A DNA stretch of 64,000 bases from Halalkalibacillus halophilus DSM 18494 (GCF_000423105.1 NZ_AUHI01000007.1:1-64000), one strand, 5' to 3'; positions 25,045 to 35,018 are shown, counted from the stretch's first letter. Notes: generated from the sequence alone by a model not told the origin. Numbers and translations: made by a program.

Positions 25045-26703
25045 ATGTTTAAAGAAGGAACACTTGAAGAATATTATACCTTGATTCATGAGGGGGAATT
25101 TAGACCACGAACAGTTCATGAGCGCTTAGAAATGGCAGTACACTGGCTATTAAATCATAGAGTTGAAACATTAGGACATTTACAAGAACATCTTCAGGAT
25201 CTACTGGATCGTTATATCACACCTGCTGCTGAAGGCTATGATGTTCGAAAAAGAATGCTTGTTTTAGCTGGTCCCCCTGGCAGTGGAAAGTCTACCTTGG
25301 TACATTTGCTAAAAGAAGCATTGGTATATATATCAAAGACAGAAGAAGGAGCAATATTTCAGCTTAAAGAATGCCCGTTACATGAGGACCCGTTGTTAGC
25401 CTTACCAGAAAAAGAGAGAAAAGAATTAAATCATGCAGTGAGCTTACAAATTGAAGGGTTTCTTTCATCGAAAAATCAGCTTAGATTAAAGGAGAATTTC
25501 CAAGAGGACTGGCGAAAACTTCCTGTTGAAAGAGTGTATCTTTCTTTTGAAAAAAGAATTGGCATTGGAGATTTTCATCCGGGAGACCCATATAATCAGG
25601 AACTAAATGAGTTGATAGGGTCAATAGATTTTAGTTCCATAACCACTTATGGAAGTTCTTCTGATCCTAGAAGCTATCGATATGATGGAGAGTTTCAAGT
25701 TGCCAATAGAGGTATAGTAGAATTACATGAATTTTTTAAAAATATTCCTAGTTTTCTCTATGTCTTTCAAAGTATAACGGAGGAGCGATTGTATAAAATT
25801 CCAAAGCAATCAAATGTATATCCAGATGTTCTTCCCATTGCTCATACAAATATGGCTGAATTAGAATCATTTCTTAAAAGACCAGAAAATGAAAGTTTAT
25901 CTACTCGTATGTTGTTTCATTCGATCCCTTATAACTTAAATGTAGATGATGAGGTGAAATATTATAGAATGAAAATGAAGAGCGAGGATCATGAAAAATT
26001 ATGTTTTCATGCATTAAATACACTTGCAGAAACTGTGATTATTTCAAGACTCGTGTTTCACACTGCTGAGTATTCGATCGAAGAGAGGTTAAAGTTATAT
26101 AAGAGTGGGTTAGATGAACCGTTCGGAAAAGATGGATTTATTGGAATGCAGCCTCGTTTTGTTCTAGATGTACTCAGTGAGTGTATGAGTAAGTTTGAAA
26201 TTGTGGATGCAAATGTCTTATTAAACCAGTTAAAGTTTCGAATTGATAGCGACTTACGGTTAAAATCCTCTGAAAAAGAGAAGTATAAAATAAGTATCGA
26301 AATAGCTAGAGAGTTGTATTATAATCGAATAGCATTTGAAGTGTATCAAGCTCTTGAAGAGTATGAGTATGACAGATGGCAAGAACTTTTACAGCAAATA
26401 GTAAAGAAATTAAGTGCTAAAGACCTTTTTATCGATAAAGAGACTACAGATTCTTTTAAGGAAGAAAGGCTTGAAGAATGGATCTGCTCTAAATCGATTA
26501 GGGCGGAATCCATGAGTATGTTTCCTGATTTCATTCAAGAAGAACTTCGACAGAAAATATTTCTTTCCTTCTTTCATCAATTTCAATCTCCTGAAAAATT
26601 TTTAGATTGGGTGAGAGAAACCTTTCTACTGGAAATAAACAGAAATCAACAAATTACGTTTGAAATGATAGAAGATTGGGTTTATGAGTCCATTCTCAAA
26701 TGA
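25045..26703 (+). CDS. Divergent PrkA-family AAA+ protein
   Basis: A 552-aa PrkA paralogue, about 80 residues shorter than the usual PrkA/YeaG. Walker A GPPGSGKST is at 76-84. The family block IGIGDFHPGDPYNQELNEL (172-190) continues as Ile-Gly-Ser-Ile-Asp-Phe, then GSSSDPRSYRYDGEF (203-217) and ANRGIVEL (220-227), PIAHTN (264-269) and IPYNLNV (294-300). Each matches a known PrkA landmark. PrkA proteins are AAA+ ATPases long described as Ser kinases and more recently as Lon-related proteases; they work with YhbH and SpoVR. Relatives of both partners occur in this window (32266 and 60747). The C-terminal kinase-like part looks shortened. Single gene. Confidence 0.82.
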   Translation: MFKEGTLEEYYTLIHEGEFRPRTVHERLEMAVHWLLNHRVETLGHLQEHLQDLLDRYITPAAEGYDVRKRMLVLAGPPGSGKSTLVHLLKEALVYISKTEEGAIFQLKECPLHEDPLLALPEKERKELNHAVSLQIEGFLSSKNQLRLKENFQEDWRKLPVERVYLSFEKRIGIGDFHPGDPYNQELNELIGSIDFSSITTYGSSSDPRSYRYDGEFQVANRGIVELHEFFKNIPSFLYVFQSITEERLYKIPKQSNVYPDVLPIAHTNMAELESFLKRPENESLSTRMLFHSIPYNLNVDDEVKYYRMKMKSEDHEKLCFHALNTLAETVIISRLVFHTAEYSIEERLKLYKSGLDEPFGKDGFIGMQPRFVLDVLSECMSKFEIVDANVLLNQLKFRIDSDLRLKSSEKEKYKISIEIARELYYNRIAFEVYQALEEYEYDRWQELLQQIVKKLSAKDLFIDKETTDSFKEERLEEWICSKSIRAESMSMFPDFIQEELRQKIFLSFFHQFQSPEKFLDWVRETFLLEINRNQQITFEMIEDWVYESILK

Positions 26704-26916
26704 AAATTTTGTACTTTAATGGAGCATAACCTTTTCGTATGAACCATTTTCATATATACTAATTGGAGATATGTTTTGTTTTTCGTCGATTCTAAAGAAG
26801 CTTGTTTGTTTCCATTTCTTTTAGGGAAAACATCTTTATAGATTGTGATGAAAAACTGTTATAGACTAATAATAGTTAATTCTTTATTTAACCAAACTTT
26901 AATGGGGGTAGTAATA

Positions 26917-29739
26917 GTGGCAATCAATGGGTCTAGCGACAACGTGTGGCATGCTTTTCACGGTCCTAACATGGGCTATATTGAAGAGCAATATGAATTA
27001 TTTTTAAATGACCCCGATGCAGTTGATGAATCATTACGTGAAATGTTTGAAGAACACGGTGAACCGGACTGGATGTCTTCAAGTGATGAAACAGCTGTTA
27101 GTGGAGGATCTTCACAGGCAGATTTGAAGAAATTGACTTCGACTATGAAGTTAGTTGATTCCATTCGTCGTCATGGACATTTAGAAGCTAATATTTTTCC
27201 TGTAGGGAAGCAAGATGAGCGTACCGCACCAATGGTCGATCCGAAAACGTATGACTTAAGTGAAAACGATTTAAAACAAATCGATGTAAAATTACTTACA
27301 TCCGATCCACCTAAAAATGTTAAGAATGGTTTAGATTTAATCAATCATTTAAAAGCTAAATATTCTGGTAATATTTCATTTGAATTCAACCATATACCAG
27401 AAGATGATGAGCGTGAGTGGCTTTACAATAAAGTCGAAACTGGCGCATTTGATGTTTCTCTTGATAATGAGGAGAAGAAAGAACTTCTAAATAGCTTAGC
27501 TAAAGTGGAAGGTTTTGAACACTTCTTAGGGAAAACATTCGTAGCTCAAAAACGTTTCTCTATCGAAGGTTTAGACATGATGGTACCGATGATTGATCGA
27601 ATGATGAAAAACGGTAATAAAGATGAAGTGGAACATATCTTAATGGGTATGGCACACCGCGGTCGTCTAAACGTTTTAGCACATATATTAGGAAAACCTT
27701 ATGATATGATTTTCTCTGAATTTGCGCATTCACCAGATAAAGAGTTAGTTCCTTCTGAAGGTTCAACGGGTATTAACTATGGATGGACTGGCGATGTGAA
27801 GTATCACTTTGGAGCGGATCGCGAATATGGAAATGACGAGCACACGACAAAAGTGACACTCGCACACAATCCTTCTCACTTAGAATTCGTCAATCCAATT
27901 GTGGAAGGTTATACACGTGCAGTTCAAGACTTGCGAGATCAAAGTGGTTATGCAGGTTCTGATTTTAATAAAGCATTTACTATTCAAATTCACGGAGACG
28001 CAGCCTTTATTGGGGAAGGTGTTGTAGCAGAAACACTTAATATGTCTCAACTAAGAGGTTATCACACAGGTGGTTCGATCCACATCATTGCGAATAATTT
28101 GGTAGGTTTTACGACTAACCACACTGATGCTCGTTCTACGAAGTATGCTAGTGACCTTGCAAAAGGATTTGAAATTCCAATTATTCATGTAAATGCGGAT
28201 GATCCAATTGCCTGTCAAAATGCAGTGGAACTATCTTATCAGTATCGTAAAGAGTTTGCGAAAGACGTGATCATTGACCTGGTTGGTTATAGAAGATATG
28301 GTCATAATGAAATGGATGAACCACGTGGTACACAACCACATCTATACCAAGACATTGATGCTCATGATACAACGTATAAAATCTTTGCAAATCAGTTAGC
28401 AGATGAAGGCGTCATTTCAAAAGACGAAGTGGACAAGTTTAAAGATGATGTAGTCAAAGATTTGCGTGAAATCTATAATAATATGACTGAGCATGAAAAG
28501 TCTGATCCTTCGATTCCAGAGCTTCCGGACGAAGTGGTTAATGGATTAAATAAAATCGAGACGGCGGTTAAAGAAGATACGCTTAAGAAATTGAATGCAG
28601 ATATGCTGAACCGTCCAGAAGATTTTAATGGATTTAAAAAGCTAGAAAAAATCTTACAACGCCGTGAGAAAGCATTTGAAGATGACGAGAAGGTTGACTG
28701 GGCTTTAGGCGAAGCTTTAGCTTTTGCTTCGATCCTTAACGATGGTACACCGATTCGTATGTCTGGTCAGGATTCAGAACGTGGTACATTTGCTCACCGA
28801 CATGCGGTTTTACATGATGTCGAAAATCAACAAACGTATAGTCCATTTCATGGGTTAGAAGATGTTGATACGTCATTTAGTATCTATAACAGTCCCTTAT
28901 CGGAGGCTGGTGTATTAGGTTTTGAATACGGTTATAGTGTTCAGTCTGATGACACACTTGTACTTTGGGAAGCTCAGTATGGTGACTTCGCGAATGCTGC
29001 TCAAGTAATATTTGATCAGTTTATTTCGTCTGGTCGTGCAAAGTGGGGACAAATCGCTAGTATGGTTATGCTTCTTCCACATGGTTATGAAGGACAAGGA
29101 CCAGAACACTCTAGTGCAAGACTTGAACGTTTCTTACAGCTTTCAGCAGAAAATAACTGGACAGTGGCGAATGTAACTACTGCATCTCAATACTTCCATT
29201 TACTAAGGCGTCAAGCTGCAATTGTCGGAACAGAGGCTGCTCGACCGCTGATCTTAATGACACCGAAGAGCTTAATTCGTAACCAGCGTGTTGCGTCGGC
29301 TCACGAGGAATTATCAGAAGGTAAATTCGAAACATTGATGGAACAAAGTACTACCGGAGAAGATGCAGAAGCGGTGAAACGTTTAATCATCGGAAGTGGT
29401 AAAGTAATGGTTGACTTGGAAGAAGCAATTGAAGAACGCGATGCTAATGAAGCAATTCATTTCGCACGCTTAGAACAAATTTATCCCTTCCCTGATGAAG
29501 AGTTAAAAGAATTACTGAAGAAATATAAAAATGTAGAAGAGATCATGTGGGTTCAAGAAGAACCGAAGAACATGGGTAGCTGGGACTTCGTTAAAGAACG
29601 CATTCAAGACATCAAGAAAGTGAAACAGAAACTTCATTATATTGGTCGTCCATACCGCTCTTCACCTTCAGTTGGTGATCCAAATATCTCTAAATCTGAA
29701 CAAAGTCGCATTATAAACGAAGCTCTAAAGCTTGATTAA
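26917..29739 (+). CDS. odhA: 2-oxoglutarate dehydrogenase E1 component
   Basis: A 940-aa thiamine-diphosphate enzyme that decarboxylates 2-oxoglutarate in the TCA cycle. AFHGPNMGYIEEQYELFL is the conserved N-terminus. LMGMAHRGRLNVLAHILGKP, QIHGDAAFIGEGVVAETLNM (ThDP motif GDAAF..) and LVGYRRYGHNEMDEP follow in order; the C-terminal transketolase-like part has LPHGYEGQGPEHSSARLERF. GTG at 26917 fits the family N-terminus; upstream starts at 26845 or 26902 would add unconserved residues. First gene of the odhAB pair. Confidence 0.93.
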   Translation: MAINGSSDNVWHAFHGPNMGYIEEQYELFLNDPDAVDESLREMFEEHGEPDWMSSSDETAVSGGSSQADLKKLTSTMKLVDSIRRHGHLEANIFPVGKQDERTAPMVDPKTYDLSENDLKQIDVKLLTSDPPKNVKNGLDLINHLKAKYSGNISFEFNHIPEDDEREWLYNKVETGAFDVSLDNEEKKELLNSLAKVEGFEHFLGKTFVAQKRFSIEGLDMMVPMIDRMMKNGNKDEVEHILMGMAHRGRLNVLAHILGKPYDMIFSEFAHSPDKELVPSEGSTGINYGWTGDVKYHFGADREYGNDEHTTKVTLAHNPSHLEFVNPIVEGYTRAVQDLRDQSGYAGSDFNKAFTIQIHGDAAFIGEGVVAETLNMSQLRGYHTGGSIHIIANNLVGFTTNHTDARSTKYASDLAKGFEIPIIHVNADDPIACQNAVELSYQYRKEFAKDVIIDLVGYRRYGHNEMDEPRGTQPHLYQDIDAHDTTYKIFANQLADEGVISKDEVDKFKDDVVKDLREIYNNMTEHEKSDPSIPELPDEVVNGLNKIETAVKEDTLKKLNADMLNRPEDFNGFKKLEKILQRREKAFEDDEKVDWALGEALAFASILNDGTPIRMSGQDSERGTFAHRHAVLHDVENQQTYSPFHGLEDVDTSFSIYNSPLSEAGVLGFEYGYSVQSDDTLVLWEAQYGDFANAAQVIFDQFISSGRAKWGQIASMVMLLPHGYEGQGPEHSSARLERFLQLSAENNWTVANVTTASQYFHLLRRQAAIVGTEAARPLILMTPKSLIRNQRVASAHEELSEGKFETLMEQSTTGEDAEAVKRLIIGSGKVMVDLEEAIEERDANEAIHFARLEQIYPFPDEELKELLKKYKNVEEIMWVQEEPKNMGSWDFVKERIQDIKKVKQKLHYIGRPYRSSPSVGDPNISKSEQSRIINEALKLD

Positions 29740-29753
29740 AGGAGGAGAATAAC

Positions 29754-31058
29754 GTGAAGGAAATTATTGTACCTGAATTAGCTGAATCGATTACGGAAGG
29801 TACCGTAGCTGAATGGTTAGTCAAAGAAGGTGACCAAGTAGAAAAAGGTGATCCAGTTTGTGAACTTGAAACAGACAAAGTAAACGTAGAAGTGAACGCG
29901 GATCATTCAGGTGTCGTTGCTGAACTACTAGTTGAAGAAGGCGATGACGTTGAAGTTGGCGACGCAATCGCGAAGATCGATGAAAATGGCGAAGGTGCTA
30001 AATCTGATGACTCCGGTGATGATCAAGAGGAATCAAAAGAAGAGTCAAAAGTAGAAGCAAAAGATGAGTCCAAAGAGGAAAAGAAAGAAGAGAAGAAAGA
30101 GGAAAAATCTGATTCTCAAGAAAGTAAGGAAGAAGACTCGAAAGATAAGTCTGAACAGCCAGTAGCGTCACCTGCAACTCGTAAACGCGCTCGTGAACTT
30201 GGCATTGACCTTTCTGAAATCAAACCTAAAGATCCAGTAGGAAAAATTTCTACAGAAGACGTAGAAGCTGCTGCGAAATCTAAAGACTCAGGTAGTAAAG
30301 AAAAATCTAAGTCTAAAAAAGAAGATAAAGGTTCTTCTGAAAAGACAGAATTTGATAAGCCTGTAGAGCGTGTGAAGATGTCCCGTCGTCGTCAAACGAT
30401 TGCGAAGCGTCTTGTCGAAGCACAACAGAACGCAGCGATGTTGACAACATTCAACGAAGTCGATATGTCGAACGTGATGAAGCTACGTGGCGAACGTAAA
30501 GATGAATTCCAAGATAAGCACGGCATCAAGCTTGGTTTCATGTCATTCTTCACAAAAGCAGTTGTAGCAGCATTGAAAGAGTTCCCGCTTGTAAATGCTG
30601 AAATTCAAGGTGATGAAGTTGTCATGAAGAAGTTTTATGATATCGGTATGGCAGTTTCTACAGAAGAAGGTCTAGTTGTACCAGTAGTACGTGATGCAGA
30701 CCGTTTAAACTTCGCTGGAATTGAAGGAGAAATCATGAACTTAGCGAAGAAAGCACGTGATGGAAAGCTTTCTTTAGATGAGCTTCAAGGTGGTTCCTTT
30801 ACCATTACAAATGGTGGTATTTTCGGTTCATTGAATTCTACACCGATCATCAACGCACCACAAGTTGGGATCCTTGGACTTCATAAAATCGAAAAACGTC
30901 CAATGGTAATGGATGATGATTCTATCGAAGTTCGTCCAATGATGCACATCGCAATGTCTTATGACCATAGAATTATTGATGGTCGTGAAGCAGTACAGTT
31001 CCTTGTACGTGTGAAAGAATTGATTGAAGATCCGTATGATCTACTTTTAGAAGGTTAA
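29754..31058 (+). CDS. odhB: Dihydrolipoyllysine succinyltransferase E2 component
   Basis: A 434-aa E2 enzyme. The lipoyl domain carries the modified Lys in ELETDKVNVEV (about 37-47). An exceptionally charged Glu/Lys/Ser linker (about 80-130) leads to the E1/E3-binding domain TRKRARELGIDLSEIKP. A second charged linker precedes the catalytic domain, which ends in SYDHRIIDGREAVQFL with the active His-X3-Asp. It passes the succinyl group to CoA. 14 bp separate it from odhA; GTG start behind AAAGGAGG. The long acidic linker is in keeping with the acidic protein style seen in this window. Confidence 0.93.
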   Translation: MKEIIVPELAESITEGTVAEWLVKEGDQVEKGDPVCELETDKVNVEVNADHSGVVAELLVEEGDDVEVGDAIAKIDENGEGAKSDDSGDDQEESKEESKVEAKDESKEEKKEEKKEEKSDSQESKEEDSKDKSEQPVASPATRKRARELGIDLSEIKPKDPVGKISTEDVEAAAKSKDSGSKEKSKSKKEDKGSSEKTEFDKPVERVKMSRRRQTIAKRLVEAQQNAAMLTTFNEVDMSNVMKLRGERKDEFQDKHGIKLGFMSFFTKAVVAALKEFPLVNAEIQGDEVVMKKFYDIGMAVSTEEGLVVPVVRDADRLNFAGIEGEIMNLAKKARDGKLSLDELQGGSFTITNGGIFGSLNSTPIINAPQVGILGLHKIEKRPMVMDDDSIEVRPMMHIAMSYDHRIIDGREAVQFLVRVKELIEDPYDLLLEG

Positions 31059-31068
31059 ACTTAACTTC

Positions 31069-31107
31069 AAACTCCTTAGTTCTTTATTAGAGCTAGGGAG
31101 TTTTTTT
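31069..31107 (+). terminator. Intrinsic terminator of odhAB
   Basis: AAACTCCTTAG pairs with CTAGGGAGTTT followed by a T run; closes odhAB. Confidence 0.8.
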
Positions 31108-31142
31108 AAAAAAAAAAGAACAAGTACCAAAATAGTACTTGT
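31104..31142 (-). terminator. Intrinsic terminator of the EamA gene
   Basis: On the minus strand ACAAGTAC, loop, GTACTTGT (31142-31120) is followed by a long run of T (31119-31104). It abuts the odhAB terminator tail to tail. Confidence 0.82.
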
Positions 31143-31165
31143 TAGTGGGAAATAAATGTTCACAA

Positions 31166-32086
31166 TCATCGTTCTAATCGAGATTTAAAGAGTAAAGCTA
31201 TTATGTTTTTGAAAGAAAAAACGGTTAAGCACAGCGATAAAATCACTAAAGCAATACCAACTAATTGCCAACCGGTTAAAATTTCATTTAAAACGAATAC
31301 TCCAACCAATACTGCAACAATTAATTCGATGGATGCTAAGATCGTAGCTTTACTAGATTCGATATAAGTTAGTCCGATTGTATATAGAATGTATGCAGCG
31401 ATCGTTGAAATAATCGATATAGCAAAAATGTTTAACCAAACTTCACCGTGTACAAAAGCTTCTCCTTGCGACCAGATCGAGCTAGTTGGAAACATAAATA
31501 ATGTTCCGCAAACCATGGCGTATACTGTTATTGTCAGTGGATGATACCTTCTACTGACAAATTTCCCAAATATGCTATAAGAAGCACAGAATAAGCCGGC
31601 TAAAAACCCTAAAATGATTGTCCCCACTGATAAAGATAGTCCTCCGATAGGTAAAAATTCAATGACGAGTCCACAGCCAATCATCGTTATGAATATAGCG
31701 ATAGCTTTTTGAAGGGTCAATTTCTCCTTAAACCAAACACTTGCTATAAGCGCCGCAAAAATTGGTGAAGTGTAGACAAAAATTACAGCGACAGAAACTG
31801 ATGAACGCTCCATCACCTCGAAATAACACCAATTAAATAGGGCAATGCTAATAACACCAATCCCAATGAAGAATGGAAGATCTTTTAATTTGATCTTTAA
31901 ATAGTGTTTTGCAAATGTCGTGATTAAGGTTACTAAGATTAGGCTGGAGATCGTAAGTCGAACTGTAACAACTTGCCATGGAGTAAACCCAAACGCGTAC
32001 AAGTTCTCTACGAATAATCCAGTTAACCCCCAAAATGCTGCCCCTACAATAACGAGGCTGTAGGCAACTAAATAATTCATTCGCAT
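31166..32086 (-). CDS. EamA/DMT-family transporter
   Basis: A 306-aa protein with about ten TM helices in two EamA repeats of five. Typical features: GAAFWGLTGLFVENLYAFGF at the start, VFVYTSPIFAALIASVWFKE at the end of repeat one, and a second PxxA/E-type repeat ending with LIVAVLVGVFVLNEILTGWQ. Members export small metabolites or amino acids; the substrate cannot be told from sequence. RBS AAGGGAGGG. Single gene, convergent with odhAB. Confidence 0.85.
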   Translation of the reverse strand: MRMNYLVAYSLVIVGAAFWGLTGLFVENLYAFGFTPWQVVTVRLTISSLILVTLITTFAKHYLKIKLKDLPFFIGIGVISIALFNWCYFEVMERSSVSVAVIFVYTSPIFAALIASVWFKEKLTLQKAIAIFITMIGCGLVIEFLPIGGLSLSVGTIILGFLAGLFCASYSIFGKFVSRRYHPLTITVYAMVCGTLFMFPTSSIWSQGEAFVHGEVWLNIFAISIISTIAAYILYTIGLTYIESSKATILASIELIVAVLVGVFVLNEILTGWQLVGIALVILSLCLTVFSFKNIIALLFKSRLER

Positions 32087-32265
32087 TGTTATACCCTCCC
32101 TTTTGTCTCTATCTATCGGTTAGGAATAACTAACACCAATTCATAATTGATGAGTAAGGCTAACTTAACCCATATCGAGCGATATAGCAATCTAAGTCAC
32201 TTATTTTTAGTGAATATTAAATGAATGATAATAATGGTCTCAGATGAATAGTTTGGAAGTAGGGG

Positions 32266-33006
32266 GTGGTGAGGTTAATTTTTAATTCTAAGGCAAGTAA
32301 TGTCACTTTCTTCCATGGTCATCAATCGATTCCAGAAGAGTATTTGGATTCGAAGCAAGTACTCACAGGAAACAGTTCCTTATCATTCAATCGTGACCCT
32401 ATTTCAAAAAAAGAAGTGCAGCAATTGATCCTAGAAAAAGCCCAAGCGTCTAATGAACACGTAATACACGCAGCAAGAGAAACTAAAACTATTAATATTC
32501 CCAAAACAATTACTAATCAGTTGCTTTATCAAAAGCTACAGGATGATATAGTCGTATTTAATAAAATTGACTTAGTAACAGAAAATAAGAAAATAATAAT
32601 AAACCTAATTGATGTATCTCGGTCCATGCAACAATTTTGGAAAGCTTCTGAGAATAAAAAGATCATAAATAGTACATTGAAGCCTGGGTTAAACCTTTAT
32701 CATACGGAATTTATAAATGCTTACTCCGACTCGCTTCTATTGGATTTTGAATGTGATGGTGGAACTAGTTATCATCATGTTTTAGATTATTTTACAGACC
32801 TACATGTAGAAATGGAAATCACCCATGTTACAGATAGTTTGATTTCTTCTAGGCTAGTAGACCGTGCAGTCAGCAAGCTTTTAAGTTTAGTAAACCAACA
32901 TGCGTGTTATCATTTAATCCACGTGTCAAACAACAGTCGGGCATTTACGGAAGGTTTACAAAATCCACACATAAAAAGTACTTTTATAGGTGACACTACT
33001 TTCTAA
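32266..33006 (+). CDS. Divergent YhbH (DUF444)-like VWA-domain protein
   Basis: A 246-aa soluble protein. Residues 110-235 look like a von Willebrand A fold with a complete metal-ion-dependent adhesion site: Asp116, Ser118 and Ser120 in IDVSRSM, Thr167 in ECDGGTSYHH, and Asp190 in ITHVTDSLI. The order and spacing follow YhbH, where MDTSGSM, GESGGT and HFSDGD occupy the same places, and the helix after the last Asp (VDRAVSKLL) also matches. The N-terminal half is much shorter than in the ~390-aa YhbH. The start is uncertain (GTG 32266 or 32269). YhbH works with PrkA and SpoVR. The LysM-CAP gene follows 18 bp later. Confidence 0.62.
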   Translation: MVRLIFNSKASNVTFFHGHQSIPEEYLDSKQVLTGNSSLSFNRDPISKKEVQQLILEKAQASNEHVIHAARETKTINIPKTITNQLLYQKLQDDIVVFNKIDLVTENKKIIINLIDVSRSMQQFWKASENKKIINSTLKPGLNLYHTEFINAYSDSLLLDFECDGGTSYHHVLDYFTDLHVEMEITHVTDSLISSRLVDRAVSKLLSLVNQHACYHLIHVSNNSRAFTEGLQNPHIKSTFIGDTTF

Positions 33007-33024
33007 ATGGAAGGAGTGTATCTT

Positions 33025-33657
33025 TTGATAAAAAAAGTACTTGCAGGAATGTTATTAATTGTGTTGACTTCTACATCATTGGTCCCACCGCATATAACAA
33101 GTCATGCACAAAGTTATGATATTTATATTGTACAGCCAGGGGATTCCTTGTGGAAAATTTCACGCAGTTATCAAATAGGCTTAAGCGAGATCATTAATGC
33201 TAATAAGCAAATTCAAAACCCTGATTTAATTTATCCGAACGATGAAGTGAAAATTCCTCTTAAGACAGAGGTAAAAGCAATCGAACAAGAAGTGGTGGAG
33301 CTAACCAATCAATATCGTCAACAAAACGGGCTTTCCACATTACAGATTGATTGGCAGCTTGCGAGAGTCGCGAGATATAAATCAGCTGATATGCGGGACC
33401 AGAACTATTTTGCTCATCAGTCACCAACGTATGGCTCTCCTTTTCAGATGATGCGTGACTTTGATGTTTCTTATCAGCGTGGTGCTGAAAATATTGCAGC
33501 AGGTCAACAAACGGCACAAGGTGTTGTAGATGGTTGGATGAATAGTCAAGGGCACCGAGAAAACACTTTAAATCCTAATATGACACACATCGGGGTAGGA
33601 TATGCAACTGGTGGAAGCTATTCCACATATTGGACGCAAATGTTTATCCAAAAATAA
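33025..33657 (+). CDS. LysM and CAP-domain exported protein (YkwD/SafA-like)
   Basis: A 210-aa exported protein. A signal peptide runs to about residue 30 (LAGMLLIVLTSTSLVPP, cleavage near SHAQS). One LysM domain follows (YIVQPGDSLWKISRSYQIGL, NPDLIYPNDEVKIP) that binds peptidoglycan. The C-terminal CAP/SCP domain has ELTNQYRQQNGL, AHQSPTYGSPFQMM, GAENIAAGQ and GWMNSQGHRENTLNP, the usual bacterial CAP signatures. Many such proteins in bacilli are made in sporulation and sit in spore cortex or coat. TTG at 33025 is used because AAGGAGTG lies just before it and the ATG at 33007 precedes the RBS. Likely co-transcribed with the YhbH-like gene. Confidence 0.85.
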   Translation: MIKKVLAGMLLIVLTSTSLVPPHITSHAQSYDIYIVQPGDSLWKISRSYQIGLSEIINANKQIQNPDLIYPNDEVKIPLKTEVKAIEQEVVELTNQYRQQNGLSTLQIDWQLARVARYKSADMRDQNYFAHQSPTYGSPFQMMRDFDVSYQRGAENIAAGQQTAQGVVDGWMNSQGHRENTLNPNMTHIGVGYATGGSYSTYWTQMFIQK

Positions 33658-33715
33658 GAATCAATGGCGTATATAGGAAATAAATAGAGAAAAATAGAGA
33701 GAAATGAATTTATTT

Positions 33716-33745
33716 TATATATATGATTGCGTTTTCATATATATA
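33716..33745. repeat. AT-only inverted repeat upstream of nupC
   Basis: TATATATATGA and TCATATATATA form an 11-bp inverted repeat around an 8-base spacer, about 60 bp before the nupC start. It could be an operator, a weak terminator of the CAP gene, or just AT-rich promoter DNA. Confidence 0.4.
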
Positions 33746-33807
33746 TATTGATAAAATTCAATAACGATATGAGATATATCTAAAAATTTGGGGGAGGATT
33801 ACATAGC

Positions 33808-35004
33808 ATGGATATTATTTTAGGGATCATCGCCATTGCTGCGACCCTTGGTCTAGCAATGTTGATGTCTAATAATCGCACGAAGATTCCATTTAAAGGA
33901 ATCGGTATCATGATCGCTTTCCAATTAGTGATTACTGCATTTATGTTTAACACGGAAATCGGTCGCATCATTATTGAAGGTATTGCAGCAGTATTTGAAA
34001 AGTTAATTGAGTTTGGTAGAAACGGAGTTGAATTTGTTGTTGGCGGAATCGCAATGACAAATCCGGATGATCCAAACGTGTTTTTCTTTGATGTACTATT
34101 AATTATTATTTTCTTTGCAACTATTCTATCTGTATTAACTTACTTAAAAATACTACCGTTTTTCATAAAGTATATCGGTGGCGGATTATCTAAGATCACT
34201 GGTCTACCGAAGATTGAATCATTTAACGGTGTTAACAGTATGTTCTTTGGACAGTCAGAAGCGTTAATCGCAATTAAATCTCAGTTCCACCGTATTACGG
34301 AGAACCGACTATATATTGTTTCTGCTTCTGCAATGGGGTCTGTATCTGCATCAATTATTGGTGCATATATGACAATGCTACCGCCTGAGTTCGTACTAGT
34401 AGCAATTCCACTTAATATGTTCAGTGCGCTAATCATTGCATCGATCATCGCACCTCCTGTCGTTACAGAAGAAGACGACGAAGTAGATATTAAAAATGTG
34501 TCTGAATCGAAAAGTGTTTTCGAAGCAATGGCAAATGGTGCCATGGATGGTGGTAAGATTGCGTTAATTGTTGCTACAATGTTAATTGCCTTCTTAGCTG
34601 CACTAGAAATGGTTAACTTTGCTGTTGGTGCTATATTCCCAGGAGGTTCATTAGAACTATTCCTAGGTTACCTCTTTGTTCCATTAACATTCTTAATGGG
34701 TATTGCACCTGGAGAGTTAGTTGAAGCAGGTAGCTTAATGGGACTTAAAGTTGTAACGAATGAATTCGTTGCTATGCTACAGTTCTTAGAAGTAATGGAT
34801 GAAATGTCCGATAAAACAGTAGGTATTGTATCTGTATTCTTAACAAGCTTTGCGAACTTTGGTTCCATTGGTATTATTGCTGGTACAGTAGCTGGTATTG
34901 ATAGTGTGAAAGGTAAAATGGTTTCTCGTTTCGGTATGAAACTACTTGTTGGTGCTACACTTGCATCGATCCTTTCTGCAACAATCGCTGGTTTATTCCT
35001 ATAA
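33808..35004 (+). CDS. nupC: NupC-family nucleoside transporter
   Basis: A 398-aa concentrative nucleoside transporter with about nine TM segments. GVNSMFFGQSEALIAIKSQF (gating and nucleoside-site region), SASAMGSVSASIIGAYMTML and GIAPGELVEAGSLMGLKVV with NEFVAML are the family signatures, and TSFANFGSIGIIAG completes the substrate site. It imports nucleosides with H+ or Na+; the ion is not evident. RBS GGGGGAGG. Monocistronic with a terminator behind. Confidence 0.9.
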   Translation: MDIILGIIAIAATLGLAMLMSNNRTKIPFKGIGIMIAFQLVITAFMFNTEIGRIIIEGIAAVFEKLIEFGRNGVEFVVGGIAMTNPDDPNVFFFDVLLIIIFFATILSVLTYLKILPFFIKYIGGGLSKITGLPKIESFNGVNSMFFGQSEALIAIKSQFHRITENRLYIVSASAMGSVSASIIGAYMTMLPPEFVLVAIPLNMFSALIIASIIAPPVVTEEDDEVDIKNVSESKSVFEAMANGAMDGGKIALIVATMLIAFLAALEMVNFAVGAIFPGGSLELFLGYLFVPLTFLMGIAPGELVEAGSLMGLKVVTNEFVAMLQFLEVMDEMSDKTVGIVSVFLTSFANFGSIGIIAGTVAGIDSVKGKMVSRFGMKLLVGATLASILSATIAGLFL

Positions 35005-35018
35005 ATAATTAATTTCAC

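Noticed and set aside
26845..26916. Longer N-terminus of OdhA
   Set aside because: The 24 extra residues are not conserved in the family; GTG at 26917 fits the known N-terminus.
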